NCBI GenBank assembly: GCA_020052975.1
Contig: JAGVOC010000337.1
Location: forward strand, 1 to 10,893
Direction of reading: 5' to 3'
Length of the DNA stretch: 10,893 bases
Source: Desulfobacterales bacterium
GTDB lineage: Bacteria > Desulfobacterota > Desulfobacteria > Desulfobacterales > RPRI01
Shown here: positions 1 through 5,776 of the stretch, one piece after another
How positions within the stretch are numbered: position 1 is the stretch's first letter
Layout: each line of letters starts with the position of its first letter
Program-made: the position numbers and the translations under genes
The notes under the pieces: generated by a model
What the model saw: the letters and a program-made list of their open reading frames with translations, nothing else
The model's database searches: none
Told to the model about the DNA's origin: nothing

Positions 1-8
1 CTCTCCCG

Positions 9-31
9 CCGCTTGAAGTAAATTCAAGCGG
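9..31. other. Perfect 9-bp hairpin
   Basis: CCGCTTGAA (9-17) is the exact reverse complement of TTCAAGCGG (23-31), with a 5-base loop GTAAA. No T-run follows on either strand within a few bases, so it is not a textbook Rho-independent terminator. It is the first of three strong stem-loops between the window edge and the phasin stop codon. It could be part of a dispersed intergenic repeat or of a structured RNA. The structure is seen directly; the role is unknown. Confidence 0.6.
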
Positions 32-46
32 TTCCACCCTCACCCC

Positions 47-73
47 AGGCCGGGGCTTAACCGCCCTCGGCCT
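47..73. other. GC-rich hairpin with one bulge
   Basis: AGGCCG (47-52) pairs with CGGCCT (68-73), and GGGC (53-56) pairs with GCCC (63-66). T67 is bulged and the loop is TTAACC. This is a very stable ten-pair stem. Its right arm overlaps the outer arm of the next hairpin (70-74), so the two extended structures cannot form fully at once. There is no adjacent T-tract. It may act as a bidirectional transcription end or be part of a repeat unit; neither is shown. Confidence 0.55.
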
Positions 74-110
74 GTTGATGGACTTCTTACGAGTCCATCA
101 TATTTCAGGC
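70..110. repeat. Stem-loop, candidate dispersed intergenic element
   Basis: TGATGGACT (76-84) pairs perfectly with AGTCCATCA (92-100) around a 7-base loop TCTTACG. An outer clamp GCCTG (70-74) can pair with CAGGC (106-110) across an unequal internal loop. The element lies just downstream of the phasin stop codon, when read on the minus strand. From general familiarity, similar hairpins with a GATGGACT arm and a TTACG-like loop recur between genes in Desulfobacterota genomes, but I could not search for copies and none recurs in this window. Repeat status is therefore inference. Confidence 0.45.
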
Positions 111-117
111 TCCGGCT

Positions 118-429
118 TTATTTTTCTGAACCTGCCCCCTTGATCTTTTTTTTCAGCTCACTTATCTCCTTTTTCAGGGTCTTGATATCATCGCTTGTAG
201 CAACATTCCCTTTCTTCAGGATATTCTTAATCATTTTACCTACTTTTGCCTCCAGCTTGTCCTGCACATTATCATACTTCTCACGGACGTCATCCAGGAA
301 TTTTTCCCCTTCCTTCTCGGACATTTTACTCTTTTTGGCAATAACCTTTGCCTTTTTCTCAACTTCATCCCAGGTCTGAAGGGCAAAACCGGCCCCGGTT
401 AGCAATGTTTTTTTTACAAGATCAAGCAT
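118..429 (-). CDS. Phasin-like (PHA granule-associated type) small protein
   Basis: This encodes a 103-residue, highly charged helical protein without signal peptide or membrane segment. It resembles the short phasin family (COG3937-like). An N-terminal part begins MLDLVKKTLLTGAGFALQ and contains a WDEVEKKAKVIAKK stretch. A central amphipathic helix (about residues 35-72) follows, then a hinge with TSDDIKTLKKEISELKKKI, matching the family's conserved 'threonine-x-D-[IV]-x-x-L-x-x-x-I-x-x-L' coiled-coil tail. Phasins coat polyhydroxyalkanoate granules or regulate their synthesis. Some short family members are merely small coiled-coil proteins of unknown role, so granule association is not certain. 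The start at 429 is preferred because a near-perfect Shine-Dalgarno lies 5 bases upstream. The frame stays open to 516, but the extra 29 residues are unlike the family and overlap the probable promoter. It lies 170 bases downstream of the acyl-CoA dehydrogenase gene on the same strand, probably with its own promoter. Confidence 0.75.
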   Translation of the reverse strand: MLDLVKKTLLTGAGFALQTWDEVEKKAKVIAKKSKMSEKEGEKFLDDVREKYDNVQDKLEAKVGKMIKNILKKGNVATSDDIKTLKKEISELKKKIKGAGSEK

Positions 430-434
430 AAAAG

Positions 435-442
435 CCTCCTCT
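435..442 (-). promoter_or_regulatory. Shine-Dalgarno of the phasin-like gene
   Basis: On the minus strand AGAGGAGG lies 5 bases before the ATG at 429-427. This strong site decides the start over the longer in-frame ATG at 516, which has no comparable ribosome binding site. Confidence 0.75.
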
Positions 443-487
443 GTTAGAGTTATTGTACCCTGGTTCCTGGCTCGTGATTCGATCCAC

Positions 488-516
488 ATTACACCATACA
501 CGATCTGCGCACTCAA
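488..516 (-). promoter_or_regulatory. Candidate sigma70-type promoter for the phasin-like gene
   Basis: On the minus strand TTGAGT (516-511) is separated by exactly 17 bases from TGTAAT (493-488). This fits the -35/-10 arrangement, about 60 bases ahead of the chosen start codon. A GGTTCCTGG-type repeat (462-470) would lie in the leader. The call rests on pattern matching only, and the match in each box is imperfect. Confidence 0.3.
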
Positions 517-528
517 ACCTTTTATGAA

Positions 529-546
529 CCCGGACTTAACTCCGGG
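529..546. other. 6-bp GC palindrome in the spacer between phasin and acyl-CoA dehydrogenase
   Basis: CCCGGA (529-534) pairs with TCCGGG (541-546) around the loop CTTAAC. It sits between the end of the acyl-CoA dehydrogenase gene and the phasin promoter, so it could help terminate transcription arriving from the dehydrogenase gene. The stem is short, with no clear T-run on the minus strand. Confidence 0.35.
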
Positions 547-564
547 GTAATTCGGGCAAAAGTT

Positions 565-601
565 AATCAGTATCCAAAATTTATCCGGACGGACACTGAT
601 T
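565..601 (-). terminator. Candidate terminator after acyl-CoA dehydrogenase
   Basis: AATCAGT (565-571) pairs with ACTGATT (595-601), continued by TCC (573-575) with GGA (591-593) across one mismatch. Read on the minus strand, the stem starts at the dehydrogenase stop codon and is followed by AACTTTTG, a short T-run. The long loop and weak T-tract make this a moderate terminator candidate at best. Confidence 0.35.
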
Positions 602-1754
602 ATTTGAATTTGCCTAGAAGTGCACTTGCAATAGTATTTTTCTGAATCTCTTTTGTTCCCTCATAAATCTCTGTAATTTTCGCATCACGGTAGAACCTCT
701 CAACCTCATATTCGGTCATGTATCCGTAACCTCCCAGAAGCTGAATCGCTTCATCGGCCACTTCAACAGCGGTTCTTGCCGCATACATCTTGGCCATTGA
801 AGTCAGCTTTGGATCTATCCTTCCCTGATCATAATTCCATGCAGCCTTGTATGTCATAAGCCTTGCAAGCTCTATTTTTGTAGCCATATCTGCAAGCTTG
901 TGCTGGGTGACCTGGAACTGAGCTATTTTCTTCCCGAACTGTTCCCTCTGCTTTACGTACGCGATTGCCCTGTCAAATGCTCCCTGTGCTATTCCAAGGG
1001 CTTGGGCTGCAATTAAAATTCTGCTTTCATCAAAAAACTCGAGGACCTGGTAGAAGCCTTTTCCTTCCTTCCCAATAAGATTTGAAACAGGAACGCGTAC
1101 ATCTTTAAAAACAACTTCAGATGTAGACATCATGCGAATGCCCATTTTGTGACCAACGTCTGATGTTGAAACGCCTTTACTGTCCGCATCAACCAGAATC
1201 ATGCTGATCCCTTTGTGGGTGGGCTTACTTTCCTGATCTGTCTGGCAAAGAACGGTAAAAAATCCTGCAATTCCGCCGTTTGTGATAAAGGTCTTTGTCC
1301 CGTTTATTACCCACTCATTTCCCTCTTTTACAGCAGATGTATTCATGAATGTTATGTCTGAGCCATGGTCCGGCTCAGTAAATGCGCCGGCTGACAGCAT
1401 TTTCCCTTCTGCTACCCGGGGAAGATATTTGGATTTCAGTTCTTCGCTGCCAAACCGCAAAATGCATTCGGAGGCAAAACTTGAAAGTACGACGCAACTT
1501 CCGATAGTTGAATCTTTGCTGCAAAGCTCTTCTGCAACAAGAATGTTTTCCATAATTCCAAGGCCCTGTCCCGAATATTTCTCAGGAAAATGAATGCCGA
1601 TAAAACCAAGTTCGGCTGCTTTTTTCCAGATATCTCTCGGGAACTCATGTTTGTTGTCAAGTTCGAGGGCAAGCTCTTTATCAAATTCCCCTTTTGCAAA
1701 CTCTCTGGCCGCTTTCTGAATTTCCTTCTGTGACTTGTTAAGTTCAAAATCCAT
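600..1754 (-). CDS. Acyl-CoA dehydrogenase (FAD-dependent)
   Basis: A full-length 384-residue acyl-CoA dehydrogenase. It introduces a trans-2 double bond into an acyl-CoA thioester in the cytoplasm and passes electrons to an electron-transfer flavoprotein. The domains follow the family order: N-terminal helical domain about 6-117; middle beta domain about 121-215 with the flavin-contact TEPDHGSD (126-133) and FITNG (156-160); C-terminal helical domain about 228-376 with the FAD-contact REQFGKKI (270-277) and QLLGGYGY (338-345). E365 in IYEGTKEIQ is the expected catalytic base, as in short- and medium-chain enzymes. Substrate length cannot be read from the sequence. The histidine in TEPDHGSD, where glycine-alanine is commoner, hints at a less ordinary subgroup. 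Start: ATG at 1754-1752 with AGGGGGG upstream on the minus strand. The neighbouring phasin suggests a fatty-acid or polyhydroxybutyrate context. No electron-transfer flavoprotein gene lies beside it in this window. Confidence 0.95.
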   Translation of the reverse strand: MDFELNKSQKEIQKAAREFAKGEFDKELALELDNKHEFPRDIWKKAAELGFIGIHFPEKYSGQGLGIMENILVAEELCSKDSTIGSCVVLSSFASECILRFGSEELKSKYLPRVAEGKMLSAGAFTEPDHGSDITFMNTSAVKEGNEWVINGTKTFITNGGIAGFFTVLCQTDQESKPTHKGISMILVDADSKGVSTSDVGHKMGIRMMSTSEVVFKDVRVPVSNLIGKEGKGFYQVLEFFDESRILIAAQALGIAQGAFDRAIAYVKQREQFGKKIAQFQVTQHKLADMATKIELARLMTYKAAWNYDQGRIDPKLTSMAKMYAARTAVEVADEAIQLLGGYGYMTEYEVERFYRDAKITEIYEGTKEIQKNTIASALLGKFK

Positions 1755-1960
1755 CTGTGATACCCCCCTGATAATTTGTTGTCTGTTGCCGCCAAAATTA
1801 TTAAGCTTTGTAATTTGCCCGATCTTCCATCCATTCCGGCTCCTTAATTCTGGGTTCTGGCTTCTGAATAGTTATTAAGTTTTTATAATTTATACAAGTT
1901 GTTATTTCTTAACATACGGCCTTTTCTTTTGCAAGGAGTTTAAACCTTTTCCTGCGATAT

Positions 1961-1984
1961 TGAACAGTTGAACTATTCTGTTCA
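1961..1984. promoter_or_regulatory. Inverted repeat, candidate operator
   Basis: TGAACAG (1961-1967) and CTGTTCA (1978-1984) form a perfect 7-base dyad with a 10-base spacer, roughly central in the divergent region. The spacing of half-site centres (about 17 bases) would place a dimeric regulator on one DNA face over about 1.6 turns. No regulator gene is adjacent, and the sequence does not match an operator I can name. Confidence 0.3.
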
Positions 1985-2057
1985 CTGTATGCTAAAAAGT
2001 TGCTTGACTGTTTGTTTCATCTATCTTAAGTACCCTAAAATTGTTATCAGATTTTAG

Positions 2058-2159
2058 ATTCCCCGAGAGCTTCGAATAACTGATATTAGCCATGTCGAGG
2101 AAAAGATTGAAGAGGCCGGGAATTATCGCGCTGTTTCAGTTCACGGTAAAATCATATAA
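2058..2159 (+). pseudogene. Short coding-like remnant upstream of the CooC-like gene
   Basis: Directly after a TAG (2055-2057), a frame stays open for 33 codons and ends at TAA 2157-2159. The encoded peptide has natural protein character (DISHVEEKIEEAGNYRAV, then SVHGKII) with an amphipathic helix and a beta-like tail. There is no ATG in this frame and no Shine-Dalgarno before it, so it looks like the 3' end of a decayed gene rather than a working one. Its stop codon adjoins the AAAGGA that probably serves as the ribosome binding site of the next gene. I do not recognise the family. Confidence 0.3.
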
Positions 2160-2174
2160 AGGAATTCATAGTAT

Positions 2175-2924
2175 ATGCCTTTTTCCATTGCCCTCGCCGG
2201 AAAAGGAGGCACAGGTAAAACAACTATTTCAGGGCTGCTGATAAAATATCTGACTGCCAAGGGGAAAACACCAGTCCTTGCTGTAGATGCCGATTCCAAT
2301 GCAAATTTTAACGAAGTCCTCGGATTATCCGTAAGCGAAACTCTTGGAAACGCCAGAGAAGAAATGAAAAAGGGGGTTGTTCCCGGCGGCATGACCAAGG
2401 ATGTTTTCATGTCAATGAAGCTTGAACAGGCTGTCGTGGAAGCTCCGGGGTATGATCTTGTGGTAATGGGACAACCTGAAGGATCGGGCTGCTACTGTGC
2501 AGCAAACACACTCTTAACCGGTTTTCTTGAGCGCCTGACGGATAATTATCCCTACATTGTTATTGATAATGAGGCCGGAATGGAACACATCAGTCGGCTT
2601 ACCACAAAAAATGTCGACGTTCTTCTAATTGTTTCTGACACATCAAGGCGGGGGCTTCAGGCAGCATTAAGGATTAACGAACTTTCGAGAAATTTGAAAA
2701 TTGGTGTTGGTGAAAGCCACATCATAATCAACCGATGCAAAGAAAATCCGTCTTCAGATATATTAAATATGATTAAGGAAGCAGGGATCAACCTTGCCGG
2801 AACAATTCCGGAAGATAAAACCCTTTATGAATATGATTTAAATGGACGCCCGACAATAGAATTGCCTTATGATAACAGCGTTGTAAAAGCTGCTTTTGGA
2901 ATATTTGACAATATAGTCAAATAG
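2175..2924 (+). CDS. cooC: CooC/AcsF-type nickel-insertion ATPase
   Basis: A 249-residue MinD/SIMIBI-class ATPase of the CooC family. These dimeric cytoplasmic ATPases bind nickel and use ATP hydrolysis to load it into CO dehydrogenase (CooC) or acetyl-CoA synthase (AcsF). Visible features are the deviant Walker A motif GKGGTGKT (9-16) with its signature lysine K10, a switch-I region around DADSNANF (38-45), the family-defining CxC metal-binding motif C106-Y-C108 within GSGCYCAAN, and a Walker B-like strand ending at D131 in VIDNEAGMEH. Length matches the family (about 250-265). Start: ATG 2175, with AAAGGA about 11 bases upstream overlapping the previous remnant's stop. It begins the plus-strand run, with the deacetylase gene 24 bases downstream. 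No CO dehydrogenase or acetyl-CoA synthase subunit is encoded in the window, so the client enzyme must lie elsewhere. CooC versus AcsF cannot be separated here. Confidence 0.88.
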   Translation: MPFSIALAGKGGTGKTTISGLLIKYLTAKGKTPVLAVDADSNANFNEVLGLSVSETLGNAREEMKKGVVPGGMTKDVFMSMKLEQAVVEAPGYDLVVMGQPEGSGCYCAANTLLTGFLERLTDNYPYIVIDNEAGMEHISRLTTKNVDVLLIVSDTSRRGLQAALRINELSRNLKIGVGESHIIINRCKENPSSDILNMIKEAGINLAGTIPEDKTLYEYDLNGRPTIELPYDNSVVKAAFGIFDNIVK

Positions 2925-2948
2925 ATGCATATGAGGATATAACAACAT

Positions 2949-3905
2949 ATGAAGAAAACAGGCTTTTTGTACGATGAGGCTTACCTGCTCCACGATACCG
3001 GCCCCTACCATCCTGAAGTAGCCGAAAGATTAACAAACATTTATAATGGAATAAAAGAAGCCGGTCTTCTTTCCAGGCTTACTTTGCTTAAAGGAAGGCA
3101 GGCAGATATGAAATGGATAGAAAACGTCCATGATTTATCTTATATCCGCCGCTTCGAGGAGCTTTGTTTTGCGGGGAAAAAAATGCTCGATTATCCGGAC
3201 AACCAGATGTGCACATATACTTATGAAACAGCCCTTCTTGCAGTTGGAGGAATATTAAATGCCGCAGATCTTGTAATGAAGGGTGATCTGGACAATGTTT
3301 TTTGTGCTGTAAGGCCCCCCGGCCATCATGCCGAGAAAAACAAGGCGATGGGTTTTTGCTATTTCAATAATGTTGCTATTGCGGCAAAATATGTTCAGCA
3401 GGAATGGGGAATTAAAAAGGTGATGATTGTCGATTTTGATGTTCATCATGGTAATGGAACCCAGCATATATTTGAACAGGACCCGACAGTGTTCTACTAT
3501 TCCATTCACCAGCATCCTTCCTTTGCATATCCCGGAACAGGCCGTGAATTCGAATACGGCACAGGTGAAGGGTATGGTTTTACAAAAAATTCTCTGGCCT
3601 TGCCCGGCTGGGGAGATGACGACTATAAAAGACTCATTGAAAACGATCTTTTGCCTGCATTCGAAAGATTTGAGCCTGAAGCAGTTATAACATCAACAGG
3701 GTTTGATGCTCATGTTGATGATGATATGTCGGATATAAAGATTTCTACTGAAGGATTTTCCTGGATAATGAAAAAGATTTTCGACATGGCTGAAAAATAC
3801 GCAAAAGGAAGACTTATCTCTGTTCTCGAAGGGGGATATTCTTTAGCCAGACTTCCCGAGCTTGCAAAAAACCATGTTGAAATTCTTTTAAACATAAAAG
3901 GTTAG
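2949..3905 (+). CDS. Histone-deacetylase-family (AcuC-like) Zn-dependent deacetylase
   Basis: A 318-residue arginase/deacetylase-fold enzyme that hydrolyses acetyl-lysine or related acyl-amide bonds with a catalytic zinc. Conserved motifs occur in family order: HPE at 21-23; RPPGHHAE with the H126/H127 charge-relay pair; DFDVHHGNGT with zinc ligands D164 and H166; STGFDAH with zinc ligand D253; LEGGY with Y297, the tyrosine that polarises the carbonyl. All catalytic residues are therefore present. Bacterial relatives include AcuC, which deacetylates acetyl-CoA synthetase, acetylpolyamine hydrolases and HDAC-like amidohydrolases. At about 318 residues it is shorter than Bacillus AcuC but normal for the bacterial group. 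An AcuB-like CBS-ACT protein encoded downstream (with a 312-base gap) favours an AcuC-like role in central metabolism. Start: ATG 2949, with GAGGA 11 bases upstream. It probably shares a transcript with the CooC-like gene. Confidence 0.9.
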   Translation: MKKTGFLYDEAYLLHDTGPYHPEVAERLTNIYNGIKEAGLLSRLTLLKGRQADMKWIENVHDLSYIRRFEELCFAGKKMLDYPDNQMCTYTYETALLAVGGILNAADLVMKGDLDNVFCAVRPPGHHAEKNKAMGFCYFNNVAIAAKYVQQEWGIKKVMIVDFDVHHGNGTQHIFEQDPTVFYYSIHQHPSFAYPGTGREFEYGTGEGYGFTKNSLALPGWGDDDYKRLIENDLLPAFERFEPEAVITSTGFDAHVDDDMSDIKISTEGFSWIMKKIFDMAEKYAKGRLISVLEGGYSLARLPELAKNHVEILLNIKG

Positions 3906-4074
3906 GAATGCAAATGTTTGTTATTGCATCCCGGCTTGGAAAGAAATAACGTGTTACTAATTAGGTTCATTTATGCGGCATTTCCATATAACCTGATTAC
4001 AGGGCACAAGAAATGAGAGCTTTGAAGAACGTTCAATTTTGCTCAAGTTCAAGGAAGGCGATATTTAAGGCTTA

Positions 4075-4149
4075 GGTTCCTGGTTTATAGTTCCTGGTTC
4101 CTGGTTAAAAGAAAAAACCAGAAACTACAAACAAAAGACCAAAAACCAA
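4075..4149. repeat. GGTTCCTGG direct repeats with an imperfect inverted copy
   Basis: GGTTCCTGG occurs at 4075-4083 and 4096-4104, with AGTTCCTGG at 4089-4097. The segment 4083-4099 is nearly the reverse complement of 4116-4132 (15 of 17 positions), giving a large stem with a 16-base loop. Further CCAAAAACCA-type units continue to about 4149. The layout resembles the inverted-repeat ends seen around 6773-6975, but without an internal reading frame. It may be a collapsed copy of the same kind of element. Confidence 0.55.
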
Positions 4150-4207
4150 ATCTTTAAATAAATCGGGCAAAATGGAGTGTTATGCAAAGCTCTCGAAATG
4201 GCGAGTT

Positions 4208-4213
4208 GGAGGG
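4208..4213 (+). promoter_or_regulatory. Shine-Dalgarno deciding the CBS-ACT protein start
   Basis: GGAGGG ends 4 bases before ATG 4218. The first CBS domain of AcuB-like proteins begins almost at residue 1, which fits this start. A competing in-frame ATG at 4182 has only GGAG upstream and would add 12 residues outside the domain. Confidence 0.6.
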
Positions 4214-4217
4214 TAAT

Positions 4218-4925
4218 ATGTTTGTCAGCAAATCAATGACCAGCAGTGTTGTAACTGTAAATAAAGATGCCGGAATTTTTGAAGCAAAAGATAAGATGAC
4301 CAAATACTGCATCAGGCATCTTCCCGTTATAGAGGAGGATGACAGGCTTATAGGGATAATTACAGACCGGGACATAAGAAGCGCCCTGCCCTCTGATGTT
4401 CTGCATGATTATGAATCTTGCGAGGAGAAGGAGAAGGAAAAGATCTCCCATCTGAAGGTTAAGGATATTATGACCATAAATCCTGTTACCGTTTCTCCTT
4501 CTTACACAATTCAGGATGTCCTGTTGCTCGTTCTGAAAACAAAGGTTGGCGCATTCCCTGTTGTCGATGAAAAGGGAAAGCTTAAGGGAATTATTTCAGT
4601 TGATGATCTGCTCAGGGCCTTCGTAAACGTTCTCGGAATTGGCGAACCGGGAACTCTTCTATGCATCCTCGTTGAAGAAAAGCTCGGACAGATGAAGAAA
4701 ATCGTCGATGCCATTACAGAGGAAAATGTCTCTTTCGGCAGCATTCTTGTTGCGAGATACTGGGATGAAGGCAAGCGCGCCGTATTTCCATACCTTTTGA
4801 CCCAGAACATAAGTCCCGTAAAGAAAAAACTTCAGAAAATGGGCTATACACTTCTCGATCCGATGGAATGGTATATGGACCAGATAAATAAAAATCAGAA
4901 AGAAGAGGGCGGTAAACACAGCTAA
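4218..4925 (+). CDS. AcuB-like CBS-CBS-ACT domain protein
   Basis: A 235-residue protein with tandem CBS domains and a C-terminal ACT-like domain, the architecture of AcuB from the Bacillus acetoin-utilisation locus. CBS1 is about residues 7-57 (RHLPVIEEDDRLIGIITDRDI). CBS2 is about 84-134 (DIMTINPVTV, then AFPVVDEKGKLKGIISVDDL). The ACT-like domain is about 145-215, opening at LLCILVEEKLGQ. A charged tail follows. Paired CBS domains usually bind adenine nucleotides (AMP, ATP, S-adenosylmethionine) and ACT domains usually bind small metabolites. It is therefore probably a cytoplasmic sensor of energy or amino-acid state rather than an enzyme. It follows the AcuC-like deacetylase gene, so the pair recalls acuB-acuC. 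Its stop codon overlaps the next ATG by one base (TAATG), indicating translational coupling to the methyltransferase gene. The ligand cannot be read from the sequence. Confidence 0.85.
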   Translation: MFVSKSMTSSVVTVNKDAGIFEAKDKMTKYCIRHLPVIEEDDRLIGIITDRDIRSALPSDVLHDYESCEEKEKEKISHLKVKDIMTINPVTVSPSYTIQDVLLLVLKTKVGAFPVVDEKGKLKGIISVDDLLRAFVNVLGIGEPGTLLCILVEEKLGQMKKIVDAITEENVSFGSILVARYWDEGKRAVFPYLLTQNISPVKKKLQKMGYTLLDPMEWYMDQINKNQKEEGGKHS

Positions 4926-5752
4926 TGGACTTGGTAGCAGATATTCCTTACAAGGATCTTTACATCTACTACCTTGAAGGCCGTATAAATCTTGGCCATG
5001 GAATCTCCGGCACCGAATTTATTGGTAACTGGGAAGAAGATAATTTCTCATTCCTTTTCTTTAAAACACCATCCCGCGAAAAAATTGAAGAAATTCTGTC
5101 AGCTCACCCGGGCTTGACACTGATAGATAACTATCAGATGACATATGACGAGTGGCAGGGCGAAATGCCCTTTCCGCTTAACATAGGCCGGTTTGTAATA
5201 ACCACACCGTGGAAACCTTTCGATAATATTGACAAAGGCATCAAAATTATTCTTGACCCGGGTGTCGTTTTCGGCACAGGGACTCATCCGACAACACATG
5301 ACTGCATAGAAGCGCTCGAACTGGCTTTTTCAAGCGAAAACATTGAATCAGCCGTTGACTTGGGGACAGGCACCGGGGTTCTCGCAATAGCAGCAGCGTA
5401 TCTCGGGGCAAAAAAAATTCTTGCCGCCGATATCAATTATCTTGCCGTTAATACAGCCAGAAGAAACTTCTTTTTAAACGGGATGCAGGACAGGATTCTG
5501 CCCGTCCAGGGGTTGGCACAGGATTACATAGAACTCCCGGCTGATCTCTTAATCGCCAATATCCACAATGATATCATGAAGATTCTTATCCGGTCGGAGG
5601 GCTTTTTGAATAAAAAATGCTTTGTATTGTCAGGGCTGTTAAAAAGCGAAGTGAAAGAAATTGACTTCCAATTATCAAAACTTCCTGTTAAAATAATACA
5701 AAAATGGGATTGTAACGGCATATGGCATACCTTTTACGGAAAGACCTTATAA
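4925..5752 (+). CDS. prmA: PrmA-type protein methyltransferase (ribosomal protein L11 methyltransferase family)
   Basis: A 275-residue class I S-adenosylmethionine-dependent methyltransferase of the PrmA family, which trimethylates amino groups of ribosomal protein L11. An N-terminal substrate-recognition region (about 1-95) precedes the catalytic domain. That domain shows the PrmA hallmark DPGVVFGTGTHPTT (111-124), the S-adenosylmethionine-binding loop DLGTGTG (145-151), an acidic ribose contact in AADIN, and the post-motif strand LLIANIHND. The typical PrmA active-site segment is ANI followed by leucine-alanine; here it is ANIHND, a modest departure. The length is close to E. coli PrmA (293), but the N-terminal part is divergent, so the substrate might be L11 or another protein. 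Start: ATG 4925 overlaps the preceding stop by one base, with GGGCGGTAA upstream as a weak ribosome site. Coupling to the CBS-ACT gene suggests coordinated expression. The hydrolase gene follows after 24 bases. Confidence 0.85.
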   Translation: MDLVADIPYKDLYIYYLEGRINLGHGISGTEFIGNWEEDNFSFLFFKTPSREKIEEILSAHPGLTLIDNYQMTYDEWQGEMPFPLNIGRFVITTPWKPFDNIDKGIKIILDPGVVFGTGTHPTTHDCIEALELAFSSENIESAVDLGTGTGVLAIAAAYLGAKKILAADINYLAVNTARRNFFLNGMQDRILPVQGLAQDYIELPADLLIANIHNDIMKILIRSEGFLNKKCFVLSGLLKSEVKEIDFQLSKLPVKIIQKWDCNGIWHTFYGKTL

Positions 5753-5776
5753 TTTATTTTAAGAAAGGCTATCATA

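Larger units (their letters stand above)
1755..2174. other. Divergent intergenic region
   Basis: This 420-base spacer lies between the leftward acyl-CoA dehydrogenase and the rightward CooC-like gene, so promoters for both should be here. It contains a GGTTCTGG-like repeat relic (1852-1860), a very AT-rich stretch (about 1864-1915) suited to a minus-strand promoter, and a perfect 7-10-7 inverted repeat (1961-1984). A coding-like remnant (2058-2159) ends just before the CooC-like start. I could not assign -35/-10 boxes with confidence, and I see no RNA gene. Confidence 0.6.
3906..4217. other. Intergenic region with degenerate TTCCTGG repeats
   Basis: This 312-base non-coding stretch begins right after the deacetylase stop codon with a weak bulged hairpin (3905-3931, arms ATGCAA/TTGCAT). 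It then holds a block of GGTTCCTGG repeats (4075-4104) and their imperfect inverted counterpart (4116-4149). The last part (4150-4217) leads into the CBS-protein gene. I see no RNA gene. A promoter for the CBS-protein operon probably lies here, but no clear boxes stand out. Confidence 0.5.

Noticed and set aside
140..379. 79-codon plus-strand frame opposite the phasin-like gene
   Set aside because: Its Phe/Ser-rich composition is the antisense of lysine/glutamate-rich coiled-coil codons, and it has no Shine-Dalgarno.
430..516. N-terminal extension of the phasin-like protein from ATG 516
   Set aside because: The strong Shine-Dalgarno at 435-442 serves ATG 429, the extra residues are unlike the family, and a promoter-like pair (488-516) overlaps the extension.
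1436..1834. 132-codon minus-strand frame overlapping the acyl-CoA dehydrogenase start
   Set aside because: It overlaps a clearly conserved gene in another frame on the same strand, and its peptide has no recognisable pattern.
3905..3931. Hairpin ATGCAA/TTGCAT after the deacetylase as a terminator
   Set aside because: The stem is AT-rich with a bulge and a 10-base loop, and no T-run follows, so it is unlikely to terminate on its own.
4182..4217. Longer CBS-ACT protein start at ATG 4182
   Set aside because: A weak GGAG precedes it, so it cannot be excluded, but the GGAGGG before 4218 and the family's N-terminus favour the shorter form.
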